Positions 25,045 to 32,731 of a stretch of DNA of 64,000 nt are shown in pieces (position 1 is the first letter of the stretch; every line of letters begins with the position of its first letter). The notes below the pieces were generated by a model, which had not been told where the DNA came from, ran no database searches, and saw only the letters and a list, made by a program, of their open reading frames with translations. Source of the DNA: Clostridium isatidis. Lineage in GTDB: Bacteria; Bacillota; Clostridia; Clostridiales; Clostridiaceae. The translations under genes were made by a program, and so were the position numbers. The stretch spans positions 510,001 to 574,000 of the forward strand of contig NZ_CP016786.1 in the NCBI RefSeq assembly GCF_002285495.1, given 5' to 3'.

Positions 25045-25983
25045 ATGTATCCAATAAAATTTGAAAATTTATATTATGAAAAAATCTGGGGGGGAAGGGA
25101 CTTTGAAAAGTTTAGAGATAACCTTCCAGAAGGAGAAATAGGTGAATCTTGGGATATAGCCTTCCATAATAATGGAACAGGAATAGTTGCAAATGGAGAA
25201 CTAAAAGGTCTAAGCTTTGGAGAGATAATAGAAAAGTATGGACATAAATTAGTTGGTACAAAAGTTAGTATAGAAAAGTTCCCTTTACTTATTAAATTAA
25301 TTAATTCAAGGGAGAAATTATCTGTACAAGTTCATCCAAATGATAAATATGCAAAAGAAGTTGAAAATGATTTTGGTAAAACAGAAGCTTGGTATGTAGT
25401 AGATGCAAAGCCGGGTTCATACCTAATTGTAGGAACTAAAAACTGCACTAAGGAAGAATTTGAAAAGGCAATTAAGGAAAATAAGGTTGAAGATTATTTA
25501 AATAAGATTAATGTTAAAAAGGGAGATTGCTTCTTAATTAAAAGCGGAACAGTTCATGCAATTTGTGAAGGTCTTATAATAGCAGAAATTCAGCAAAACA
25601 GTGATTTAACTTATAGAGTTTATGATTATGGCAGACCAAGAGAAATTCATGTAGAAAAGGCCTTAGATGTTATAGACTTTGACTTAGTTCCAGAAAATTT
25701 AAGTGATAAAGAGCTTGTAGAATATGATGGATATAAGATGAGTGAACTTACTAGAAATGAATATTTCTCAATGGATAAAATAGTTGTAGACAAGGAATAC
25801 AAAGATAAGTCAAACTTAGAACACTTTGATATTTATACTTGCGTAGATGGAGCAGGTTTAATAGAAGGAGAAGGCTTCAAGGAAGAAATAAAGATGGGAG
25901 ACAGCTATTTAATTCCTGCCAGCCTTGGAGATTATGTGATTAAAGGAAAATTAACTTTAATAAAGAGTGCACCAACAGCGTAG
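25045..25983 (+). CDS. manA: Mannose-6-phosphate isomerase, class I
   Basis: A 312-aa cytoplasmic zinc enzyme interconverting mannose-6-phosphate and fructose-6-phosphate. ATG start after AAGGAGGAACACT. The family motifs are present: SVQVHPND (zinc ligands Gln and His), FGKTEAWYV (Glu ligand), GTVHAI (His ligand) and IQQNSDLTYRVYDYGR. The length equals the Bacillus-type enzyme of about 315 residues. It is a single gene. Its TAG stop is the first codon of heptamer array A2. It supplies or consumes mannose phosphate at the edge of the sugar-use region. Confidence 0.95.
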   Translation: MYPIKFENLYYEKIWGGRDFEKFRDNLPEGEIGESWDIAFHNNGTGIVANGELKGLSFGEIIEKYGHKLVGTKVSIEKFPLLIKLINSREKLSVQVHPNDKYAKEVENDFGKTEAWYVVDAKPGSYLIVGTKNCTKEEFEKAIKENKVEDYLNKINVKKGDCFLIKSGTVHAICEGLIIAEIQQNSDLTYRVYDYGRPREIHVEKALDVIDFDLVPENLSDKELVEYDGYKMSELTRNEYFSMDKIVVDKEYKDKSNLEHFDIYTCVDGAGLIEGEGFKEEIKMGDSYLIPASLGDYVIKGKLTLIKSAPTA

Positions 25984-26116
25984 TTCAGTTAGTAGTTAGT
26001 AGTGTGGAGTTAGGAGTTAGGAGTGAAACTCAGTTAGGAGTTAGTAGTTAGGAGTGTGGAGTTAGTAATTCAGTTAGGAGTTTTAACGGTTAGTAGTGTG
26101 CAGTTTGGAGTTTTTG
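25981..26116 (+). repeat. Heptamer array A2 (G-rich on plus strand)
   Basis: About 15 degenerate 7-mers (TTAGTAG, TGTGGAG, TTAGGAG, TTTGGAG) with insertions TGAAACTCAG and TAATTCAG. The array begins at the manA stop TAG and fades at about 26116. Confidence 0.9.
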
Positions 26117-26171
26117 GGTAGGGAAATTGTGGACAATGAGATATTTTATATTTTAAATAAATAGCAGGAAT

Positions 26172-26230
26172 GAAACCTCCAGATTTTGTTAATTATTTAG
26201 TTATATAAATAATTAACGGGAGGTTTTTTT
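26172..26230 (+). promoter_or_regulatory. Terminator-like hairpin hiding the four-helix-bundle ribosome site
   Basis: Outer arms AAACCTCC (26173-26180) and GGAGGTTT (26219-26226), with an inner stem GTTAATTATT (26188-26197) pairing AATAATTAAC (26208-26217). The right arm is the ribosome site GGGAGG. It is followed by a T-run that ends at the ATG (26231). The same structure can end transcription or block initiation. Confidence 0.7.
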
Positions 26231-26593
26231 ATGTCAGAAAGTATAATAGCTAAGAAGTCTTTTGATTTTGCTGTTGATATTGTTAATTTGTATAGGGAGT
26301 TAGTTAAAACTAAAAAGGAATTTGTTTTATCTAAGCAATTATTACGAGCTGCTACTAGTATTGGGGCAAATGTTTCAGAAGCTTTGAAAGGACAATCAAA
26401 AAGGGACTTTCTAGCTAAAATGTATATTGCTTTAAAGGAAGCATATGAAACAGAATATTGGATTAGATTATTAACAAAAACTAATTATTTAGATAAAAAA
26501 GCAGGAGAAAGTTTATTAAGTAAATGCAAAGAAATATGCAAAATATTAAATTCAATAACAAAAACAGTAAGAAATAGTACAACTATCAGTTAG
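26231..26593 (+). CDS. Four-helix-bundle protein (23S intervening-sequence / S23 / Avd-like)
   Basis: A 120-aa protein matching the S23-like four-helix-bundle family: FDFAVDIVNLYREL, then SKQLLRAATSIGANVSEALK, SKRDFLAKMYIALKEAYETE and YWIRLLTKTNYL. The RAATSIGANVSE and the ALKEAYETEYW segments are the core of the family. Members occur in rRNA intervening sequences and, as Avd, as accessory proteins of diversity-generating retroelements. They form basic pentamers that bind nucleic acid. No reverse transcriptase is near. It is bracketed by heptamer arrays A2 and A3, its TAG stop lies in A3, and its ribosome site is buried in a hairpin. The role is unknown. Confidence 0.9.
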   Translation: MSESIIAKKSFDFAVDIVNLYRELVKTKKEFVLSKQLLRAATSIGANVSEALKGQSKRDFLAKMYIALKEAYETEYWIRLLTKTNYLDKKAGESLLSKCKEICKILNSITKTVRNSTTIS

Positions 26594-26672
26594 GAGTGAA
26601 ACTCAGTTAGTAGTTAGTAGTTAGGAGTTCAGTTAGGAGTTAGTAGTGTGCAGTTAGTAGTGTGGGGTTGGG
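26589..26672 (+). repeat. Heptamer array A3 (G-rich on plus strand)
   Basis: 7-mers TTAGGAG, TTAGTAG, TGTGCAG and TGTGGGG with the punctuating TGAAACTCAG. It includes the stop codon of the four-helix-bundle gene. Confidence 0.9.
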
Positions 26673-26760
26673 TTAATAGTTATCTTGTATAAGGGGATGC
26701 TTGCACATCCTAGCAAGTTCTGAATTAGAATATTTTTGGATAAATTTGATTTTTATTTAT

Positions 26761-26800
26761 AAGTATTACTGGAAATTTTGATTTTCAGTAATATTTTTTT
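26761..26800. repeat. 36-bp palindromic element, copy 2 (reverse orientation), terminator-like
   Basis: 26761-26796 is the reverse complement of the element at 20341-20376 with three changes. The loop TTTG is the complement of CAAA in copy 1. A T-run follows, so it can act as a terminator here. Confidence 0.7.
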
Positions 26801-26847
26801 GTTATGAATAAATACTATTTTTATGATAGTTTTATAATTAGCTTGTC

Positions 26848-27060
26848 CACCCTAGCAACTCCACACTCCACACTGCTAACTCCCCGCTCCACACTTCACA
26901 CTCCAAACTCAGCACTCCACCCTGCTAACTCTACACTGATTTTACTCCGCACTTCACACTCCAAACTCAGCACTCACCACTCCCCACTCAAAACTGATTC
27001 TTACTCCCCGCTGCTAACTGAATTTCACTCAGCACTCCAAACTGGATCTTACTCCAAACT
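26848..27060 (-). repeat. Heptamer array A4 (G-rich on minus strand)
   Basis: The longest array, about 210 bases, built of CTCCACA, CTGCTAA, CTCCAAA and CTCAGCA type units with complements of the 10-mer insert (CTGAATTTCA, CTGATTTTAC). It is reversed relative to A1-A3. It is stop-free in one plus frame, which creates a spurious open frame. Confidence 0.9.
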
Positions 27061-27097
27061 ATTCATGCTTCATCACATTATGTTTACTTATATTGTA

Positions 27098-27125
27098 AAA
27101 AGTATATATAAAAATATATACTTTT
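27098..27125. promoter_or_regulatory. Likely GntR operator before PTS genes
   Basis: Perfect 12-bp arms AAAAGTATATAT and ATATATACTTTT around AAAA, about 80 bases before the IIC start. GTATATAC-centred palindromes are the usual sites of sugar GntR/UTRA repressors. A related site lies at 29332-29347, before the GH1 gene. Confidence 0.55.
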
Positions 27126-27207
27126 ACTTTACAAAGGATATATTTTTGTATATAATAACAACTGTAATAGATTTCATAAATTATAAAAAGGTTGGGAGAT
27201 GAGAATT

Positions 27208-28509
27208 ATGTCAAAGCTAAATAATCTTATTGAAAATCGCTTGCTTCCAGTAGCAGGGAAACTTGGGACAAGCCGTATTTTAACAGTATTACGTGATGCT
27301 TTTATGCTTGCTTTCCCTATAACAGTTGTTGGTTCTCTTGCACTTGTTATTATGAATATTCCTTATTTGGATAAAGTTATAGGTGAAGAAGCATTAACTG
27401 CATTAAAAAATGTATTAGGTATACTTCCATCAGCAACAATGAGTATAACTACTTTGTTTGTAGTTATGGCTATTGGTTATTACTATGCTAAGAGTTATGA
27501 TGTTGATCCAATTTTTCCAGCAGTAATATCAATTGTATCTTTTTTAATTTTGACACCTTTAACAGTTACGACTGAGGCTGGAGAACTAGTAAATGATATT
27601 ATTCCTATAGCAAGATTAGGAGCAAAAGGAATGTTTGTTGGTATATTTGCATCCTTTTTAGTAACTAGATTATATATTTTAATTCTTAGTAAAGATTGGA
27701 CAATTAAGATGCCAGAAGGGGTTCCGCCAACTGTGGCAAAATCTTTTGCTTCTTTAATACCAACAGTAATTGTTCTATTATCAGTTGTTATAGTAAGAAC
27801 GATATTTACTTTTACACCTTGGGGTAATATACACGATTTTATATATGAAATTATTCAAATGCCATTAACTTCCTTAGGAAGCGGATTAGTAGCAACCTTA
27901 GCAGCAATTTTCTCAGTACAAATATTATGGTTCTTTGGATTACATGGACAAATTATTGTAAATTCGGTTCTAGATCCAATTTGGAATACCTTATCCCTTG
28001 ATAATTATGAAGCCTTTAAGGCAAATGTAGAACTTCCAAATATCATTACAAAGCAATTTATGGAAACCTTCACCGTTGGTATTGGTGGGAGCGGAATGAC
28101 CCTTGCAGTTATAGTAGGTATATTTGTAATTGCTAAGAGTAAACAGTTAAGACAAATCGCTAAATTATCAGCACCATCAGGTATATTTAATGTTAATGAA
28201 CCAGTTATTTTTGGTTTACCAATAGTTATGAACCCAACAATACTTATTCCTTGGGTATTAGCACCAATGGCAGCAGTAACAGTGGCATATTTTGCAATGA
28301 AGTTAGGGTTAGTTCCTTTAACAACAGGGGTAACAGTACCATGGACAGTTCCTATATTTTTTAGTGGGATATTAGCAACTAACTCAATTAGGGGTGGTAT
28401 TTTACAGTTAGTTATTTTAGCAATAGTATTAGCCATTTGGGCACCGTTTATTAAAGTTATGGATACTCAGGCCTTAAAGTTGGAAGAAGAATTAGAAGAA
28501 AATAAATAG
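27208..28509 (+). CDS. PTS lactose/cellobiose-family permease, EIIC
   Basis: A 433-aa multi-helix membrane protein. ATG 27208 was chosen over ATG 27199 because GGGAG abuts the latter and is 9 bases from the former. The family signature segments are present: FMLAFPITVVGSLALVIMNI at the N-terminus, FGLHGQIIVNSVLDPIW, and PSGIFNVNEPVIFGLPIVMN (the conserved NEPVIFG around the substrate site). It takes up a beta-linked disaccharide with phosphorylation. IIB follows directly, IIA is opposite at 28900, and a 6-phospho-beta-glucosidase is at 29407, so cellobiose or a related beta-glucoside is the likely substrate. Confidence 0.93.
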   Translation: MSKLNNLIENRLLPVAGKLGTSRILTVLRDAFMLAFPITVVGSLALVIMNIPYLDKVIGEEALTALKNVLGILPSATMSITTLFVVMAIGYYYAKSYDVDPIFPAVISIVSFLILTPLTVTTEAGELVNDIIPIARLGAKGMFVGIFASFLVTRLYILILSKDWTIKMPEGVPPTVAKSFASLIPTVIVLLSVVIVRTIFTFTPWGNIHDFIYEIIQMPLTSLGSGLVATLAAIFSVQILWFFGLHGQIIVNSVLDPIWNTLSLDNYEAFKANVELPNIITKQFMETFTVGIGGSGMTLAVIVGIFVIAKSKQLRQIAKLSAPSGIFNVNEPVIFGLPIVMNPTILIPWVLAPMAAVTVAYFAMKLGLVPLTTGVTVPWTVPIFFSGILATNSIRGGILQLVILAIVLAIWAPFIKVMDTQALKLEEELEENK

Positions 28510-28530
28510 CAGAGTTAAATGGAGGAAAAT

Positions 28531-28851
28531 ATGAAGAATATATTACTTGTTTGTTCAGCAGGAATGTCAACAAGCCTATTAGTTAGTAAAATGCAAAGGG
28601 CAGCCAAGGAAAATAGTCTTGATTGTAACATATGGGCAGTATCTCAAAGTGAAGCAGAAGCTAATTGGGAAAAGGCGGATATTTTATTATTAGGCCCACA
28701 AGTGAGATTCCTTCAATCTAAGATGAAAACTATGGTAAATGGAAAAATTCCAATAGCAGTTATAGATGTGCTTACCTATGGAAGGGTAGATGGACAAGCT
28801 GTCTTAAATCAGGCTATTAAGATAATAGATGAATTTCAAAATACTAAATAA
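28531..28851 (+). CDS. PTS lactose/cellobiose-family EIIB
   Basis: A 106-aa cytoplasmic phosphocarrier. ATG 28531 is preferred to ATG 28519 because GGAGG lies within the longer form. MKNILLVCSAGMSTSLLVSK places the phosphorylated cysteine at residue 8 in the classic C-S-A-G-M-S-T-S loop. LLGPQVRFL is also typical. It starts 21 bases after the IIC stop, one operon, and is closed by the terminator at 28856-28891. Confidence 0.95.
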   Translation: MKNILLVCSAGMSTSLLVSKMQRAAKENSLDCNIWAVSQSEAEANWEKADILLLGPQVRFLQSKMKTMVNGKIPIAVIDVLTYGRVDGQAVLNQAIKIIDEFQNTK

Positions 28852-28855
28852 TTAT

Positions 28856-28891
28856 AAAAAAGAGCCTTCAAATCTCAAAGGCTCTTTTTTT
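28856..28891. terminator. Bidirectional terminator between convergent PTS genes
   Basis: Stem AAAAAAGAGCCTT (28856-28868) with AAGGCTCTTTTTT (28878-28890), A- and T-runs on both flanks. It serves IIB and the convergent IIA. Confidence 0.9.
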
Positions 28892-28899
28892 ATATAATA

Positions 28900-29217
28900 T
28901 TATTTTGAATGTTTTTTATACATAAAAATTAGCTCTTCAACTAATAGTTTTAAGCTTTCAGTTGTCATCAATTGATCTTCTGCATGCATTAAAATCAATG
29001 AGAAGGGAAGCTGTTCTCCATCTGCCTCTTTTTGAATTAAAGAAAAGTGACTGTGATGACCTTCAGATAAAAATTTATTGGCTTCTTTTATTTTGTCGTC
29101 TGCAGCTTCAAAATTATCATTTCTTGCAAGCTCTAAAGCCTCCATTAACAAGGATTTTGCTTCTCCCACATTACTAATTAACTTAAAGGCTATAGCTTCC
29201 ATATTGATATTATTCAT
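28900..29217 (-). CDS. PTS lactose/cellobiose-family EIIA
   Basis: A 105-aa helical-bundle phosphocarrier. NNINMEAIAFKLISNVGEAK, FLSEGHHSHFSLIQKEADGE and LILMHAEDQLMT match the family. The His in the MHAEDQLMT helix (about residue 79) is the phosphorylation site. It passes phosphate from HPr to the IIB at 28531. Unusually it is inverted and convergent to IIC-IIB rather than in the same operon, and divergent from the GH1 gene at 29407, so it shares that intergenic control region. Confidence 0.93.
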   Translation of the reverse strand: MNNINMEAIAFKLISNVGEAKSLLMEALELARNDNFEAADDKIKEANKFLSEGHHSHFSLIQKEADGEQLPFSLILMHAEDQLMTTESLKLLVEELIFMYKKHSK

Positions 29218-29331
29218 AAAAAACCTCCCGCATCCTTTAATTTTTTAATATTAAGTATAAGTATATATCTATTTTATTATAAAAATATACATTTATCAAT
29301 TATTGAAAATAAAAATATATTATTTTTATTT

Positions 29332-29347
29332 AAAAGTATATACAAAT
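29332..29347. promoter_or_regulatory. Likely GntR operator before GH1 gene
   Basis: AAAAGTATATACAAAT with a perfect GTATATAC core (29336-29343), between the divergent IIA and GH1 genes. It is similar to the site at 27098-27125. The regulator encoded at 30900 is the candidate binder. Confidence 0.5.
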
Positions 29348-29406
29348 ATTAAATTGCTATATATAATATAAATAGAACAAAATATATTTCTGGAAGGATG
29401 GTAGTA

Positions 29407-30801
29407 ATGCGTCAATATTTATTTCCAAAAAATTTCTGGTGGGGAGCTGCAACATCAGGACCACAGTCAGAGGGAGATTTTAATAAATCTCATAAAAATA
29501 TCTTTGATTATTGGTATGAAATTGAGCCTGAGGCTTTCTTTGATAGAGTAGGTCCAAAGGTAACATCTAATTTTTACAATAGTTATAAAGAAGATTTAGC
29601 TATGCTTAAGGAAATAGGACTAAATAGTTTTAGAACATCAATTCAATGGACAAGGTTTATTAAGGACTTAGAAAGTGGAGAGCCCGATGAAGATGGAGTA
29701 AGATTTTATAATAATGTAATAGATGAAATTATTAAAAATGGAATGCTTCCAGTAATGAACTTACATCATTTTGATCTGCCAATAGAATTATATGAAAAAT
29801 ATGGAGGATGGGAATCAAAGCATGTTGTAGACTTATTTGTTAAGTTTGCAGAAACAGCATTCAAATTATTTTCAGATAGAGTTAAACATTGGGTTACTTT
29901 TAATGAGCCTATTGTTATTGTCGAGGCAGGATACTTATATCAATTCCATTATCCTAAAATAGTGGATGGAAAAAAAGCTGTACAGGTTTTATATAATTTA
30001 AATCTTGCTTCTGCAAAGGTTATAAAAAAGTTTAGGGAAATGGAATGTGATAAAAAGGGTGGAAAAATAGGAATAATATTAAACTTAACTCCAAGCTATC
30101 CAAGAAGTAATAATGAGGAAGATCTTAAGGCAGCAGAAATTGCAGATGCAATGTTTAATAGATCCTTTTTAGACCCATCAATTAAAGGAGAGTTCCCCAA
30201 AATATTAACAGATATATTAGAAAAGGATAAGGTTATTTGGGAAGCTTCTGAAGAAGAGCTGTCAATAATTAAAAATAATACTATAGATTTTCTTGGAGTA
30301 AACTATTATCAGCCAAGAAGAATTAAGGCTAAGGAATCAGAATTTGATGAAAGCAAGGGATGGCTTCCGGAGAAATATTTTGATTTTTATGATATGCCAG
30401 GCAAGAGAATGAATCCATACAGGGGATGGGAGATATATCCTGAAGGAATTTATGATATAGCTATAAATATAAAGAATAACTACAACAATATTCCATGGTT
30501 TGTATCAGAAAACGGAATGGGGGTTGAAGGAGAAGAGAAATATAAAAATAAAGATGGTATAATTGAAGACGATTATAGAATAGATTTTATTAAGGAACAT
30601 TTACAAAATCTTCATAGAGGAATAAAGGAAGGTTCTAATTGCTTTGGTTATCATTTATGGACACCAATTGACTGCTGGTCCTGGACAAATGCATATAAGA
30701 ATAGATATGGGTATATATCTTTAGATTTAAGAACTTTAAAGAAAACTATTAAGAAGTCAGGAAGATGGATTAAAAAGGTGTCAGAAGATAATGGATTTTA
30801 A
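29407..30801 (+). CDS. Glycoside hydrolase family 1, probable 6-phospho-beta-glucosidase
   Basis: A 464-aa protein. Start ATG 29407 is used because GGAAGG is too close to the ATG at 29398. The N-terminus FPKNFWWGAATSGPQSEGDF is the GH1 signature. TFNEP (about residue 167) holds the acid/base and VSENGMG (about 365) the nucleophile. The C-terminal KNRYGYISLDLRTLKKTIKKS carries the K-x-Y pair used by phospho-glycosidases to hold the 6-phosphate. It would split imported phospho-disaccharide in the cytoplasm into glucose-6-phosphate and glucose. It sits between the PTS IIA and a GntR regulator. Confidence 0.92.
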   Translation: MRQYLFPKNFWWGAATSGPQSEGDFNKSHKNIFDYWYEIEPEAFFDRVGPKVTSNFYNSYKEDLAMLKEIGLNSFRTSIQWTRFIKDLESGEPDEDGVRFYNNVIDEIIKNGMLPVMNLHHFDLPIELYEKYGGWESKHVVDLFVKFAETAFKLFSDRVKHWVTFNEPIVIVEAGYLYQFHYPKIVDGKKAVQVLYNLNLASAKVIKKFREMECDKKGGKIGIILNLTPSYPRSNNEEDLKAAEIADAMFNRSFLDPSIKGEFPKILTDILEKDKVIWEASEEELSIIKNNTIDFLGVNYYQPRRIKAKESEFDESKGWLPEKYFDFYDMPGKRMNPYRGWEIYPEGIYDIAINIKNNYNNIPWFVSENGMGVEGEEKYKNKDGIIEDDYRIDFIKEHLQNLHRGIKEGSNCFGYHLWTPIDCWSWTNAYKNRYGYISLDLRTLKKTIKKSGRWIKKVSEDNGF

Positions 30802-30826
30802 TCGCTAAGTGTTTGTGTTTAGATAG

Positions 30827-30868
30827 GATTTTTGCTATTATTTAAATATAGATAATAGCAAAAATCAT
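30827..30868. terminator. Terminator after GH1 gene
   Basis: Perfect 15-bp stem GATTTTTGCTATTAT (30827-30841) with 30852-30866. The downstream T's are few, so termination may be partial and allow read-through to the regulator. Confidence 0.65.
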
Positions 30869-30899
30869 TTTGTAATATATATAAAAGGAAGATAGGGCT

Positions 30900-31610
30900 A
30901 TGACAAAATATAATGAAATAGCAAATTATATAAAAAATAAAATAATTAGCGGAGAATACAAGGCAAACGATAAACTTCCCTTTGAAAAAGAAATGTGTGA
31001 AAAGTTTAATGCCAGCAAAATGACTGTAAAAAAGGCTTTAGATTTATTAGTTCTAGAGGGATTAATTGTTAAAAGAAGAGGTTCTGGAACCTTTGTAAAG
31101 GATATATCAGAAGAACAAATAGAAGATTTAACAATAAAAAATCAATTCACAGGTTTAACTGCCAGTAATGAGGGGCATAAAGTGGAAAGTTTAATATTAG
31201 ATTTTAAGATAATTTCTGCTGATGAAATAATTGCTCAAAACCTAAAGATTGAAAAGGAAGATTTTGTTTATCTTATACATAGAGTTAGATATATCGATGA
31301 AGAGCCTACAGTAATAGAAAAAACCTATATGCCTTTATATCTTTTTCCAAACATAAAAAAATCAGATGTAGAAGGTTCAATTTATAGTTATATAGAAGAT
31401 AAAATGGAGTATAAAATACAAAGTTCTCATTCAACAGTAAGGGCAAGGAAAAGTGAACAATTAGATAGGGAATATTTAAAATTAAAAATAGATGAACCTA
31501 TTATAGAAGTTGAAAGAATAGGATATTTAGATAATGGAAAAGTCTTTGAATATTCTTTCTCAAGACATAGATACGATAAGTTTGAATTTAAGGCTATAAT
31601 TGTTAGATAA
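30900..31610 (+). CDS. GntR family repressor with UTRA ligand domain
   Basis: A 236-aa protein. The N-terminal winged helix YNEIANYIKNKIISGEYKAN, then LPFEKEMCEKFNASKMTVKK and LIVKRRGSGTFVKD, is the GntR signature. Residues about 85-236 form a UTRA effector domain (FVYLIHRVRYIDEEPTVIEK and so on), which binds phosphorylated sugars. It is placed directly after the GH1 gene, so it most likely controls the beta-glucoside PTS and GH1 genes through the GTATATAC palindromes at 27098 and 29332. The inducer would be the incoming phospho-disaccharide or glucose-6-phosphate. Confidence 0.93.
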   Translation: MTKYNEIANYIKNKIISGEYKANDKLPFEKEMCEKFNASKMTVKKALDLLVLEGLIVKRRGSGTFVKDISEEQIEDLTIKNQFTGLTASNEGHKVESLILDFKIISADEIIAQNLKIEKEDFVYLIHRVRYIDEEPTVIEKTYMPLYLFPNIKKSDVEGSIYSYIEDKMEYKIQSSHSTVRARKSEQLDREYLKLKIDEPIIEVERIGYLDNGKVFEYSFSRHRYDKFEFKAIIVR

Positions 31611-31695
31611 TTGTAGCCTTAAAGCTTAATTTTCCTGTAAAGCTTTACTGGGAGCTTGTATAAATTTTACTTATAAACTATGGGGGTATTTAGAG

Positions 31696-32691
31696 ATGTA
31701 TAAAGCAGAAGAAAACAGATATGATAAAATGAAATATTTAAAGAGTGGAAAAAGCGGGCTGTATCTTTCTAGAGTTTCTTTAGGATTATGGCATAACTTT
31801 GGTTCAGTAGATCCAATTGAAAATCAAAAAAAGATAATATTTGAAGCCTTCGACAATGGAATAACTCATTTTGATTTAGCTAATAACTATGGTCCAGTTC
31901 CTGGCTCAGCAGAGGAAAACTTTGGGAGAATATTAAATAGTGATTTAAAGCAATATAGGGATGAATTAGTGATATCTACTAAGGCTGGCTATGACATGTG
32001 GAAGGGACCTTATGGTAATTATGGCTCAAGAAAATATTTAATAGCAAGCTTAGACCAAAGCTTAAAAAGAATGGACCTTGAATATGTAGATATTTTCTAT
32101 CATCATAGGCCAGATCCAGATACACCTCTTGAAGAAACAATGGGGGCCTTATCTGATATAGTAAGACAAGGAAAGGCTTTATATGTCGGACTTTCAAATT
32201 ATTATGATGCTGAATATTTAAGAAAGGCTTTAAGAATTTTAAAGGAAAATAAAACTCCATGTTTGATTCATCAAGTAAGATACAGCATGTTTGATAGAAG
32301 GATTGAAGTAGAACTTAATAAGCTTCATGAAGAAGAGGGAGTGGGTTCAATAGCCTTTTCACCTTTAGCTCAGGGTATTTTAACTGATAAATATTTAAAT
32401 GGTATTCCTGAAGATTCAAGGGCTAAAAAAGTCTCAAGTAGATTTTTAAATGAGAAGGATATAACAGATGAAAAGCTTGAAAAGGTTAGGGCCTTAAATA
32501 AGATAGCAGAAGAAAGAAATCAAAGCCTAGCTCAAATGGCCTTAGCTTGGGTTTTAAGGGAGGACAAGGTAACTAGCGTATTAATAGGGGCAAGTAAGCC
32601 TGAACAAATTATAGATAATGTAAAAATAGTAGAAAATCTATCCTTTAGTAAGGAAGAATTAGAAAGAATAGAAGAAATTTTAAAAGATTAA
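31696..32691 (+). CDS. Aldo/keto reductase (YghZ/GAP-reductase-like)
   Basis: A 331-aa NADPH-dependent oxidoreductase. The catalytic tetrad is visible: Asp and Tyr in FDLANNYG, Lys in VISTKAGYDMWKGPYG and His in YVDIFYHHRPD. The cofactor end is SVLIGASKPEQIIDN. The MWKGPYGNYGSRKYL stretch places it in the KCNAB/YghZ branch that reduces glyceraldehyde-3-phosphate, methylglyoxal and sugar aldehydes. It begins a series with a ROK kinase, HAD phosphatase and Gfo/Idh dehydrogenase in the same direction and short spacing (40-60 bases), which implies work on a sugar intermediate. Confidence 0.92.
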   Translation: MYKAEENRYDKMKYLKSGKSGLYLSRVSLGLWHNFGSVDPIENQKKIIFEAFDNGITHFDLANNYGPVPGSAEENFGRILNSDLKQYRDELVISTKAGYDMWKGPYGNYGSRKYLIASLDQSLKRMDLEYVDIFYHHRPDPDTPLEETMGALSDIVRQGKALYVGLSNYYDAEYLRKALRILKENKTPCLIHQVRYSMFDRRIEVELNKLHEEEGVGSIAFSPLAQGILTDKYLNGIPEDSRAKKVSSRFLNEKDITDEKLEKVRALNKIAEERNQSLAQMALAWVLREDKVTSVLIGASKPEQIIDNVKIVENLSFSKEELERIEEILKD

Positions 32692-32731
32692 GTTAATTAA
32701 TGTTTTAATTAATTATATAGGGGGATAATTT

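Noticed and set aside
26231..27060. A diversity-generating retroelement around the Avd-like protein
   Set aside because: No reverse transcriptase and no template/variable repeat pair were seen in the window.
26804..27202. Open frame of 132 codons rich in Ser, Thr, Leu and His
   Set aside because: It is a translation of heptamer array A4, has no ribosome site, and its composition is that of the repeat.
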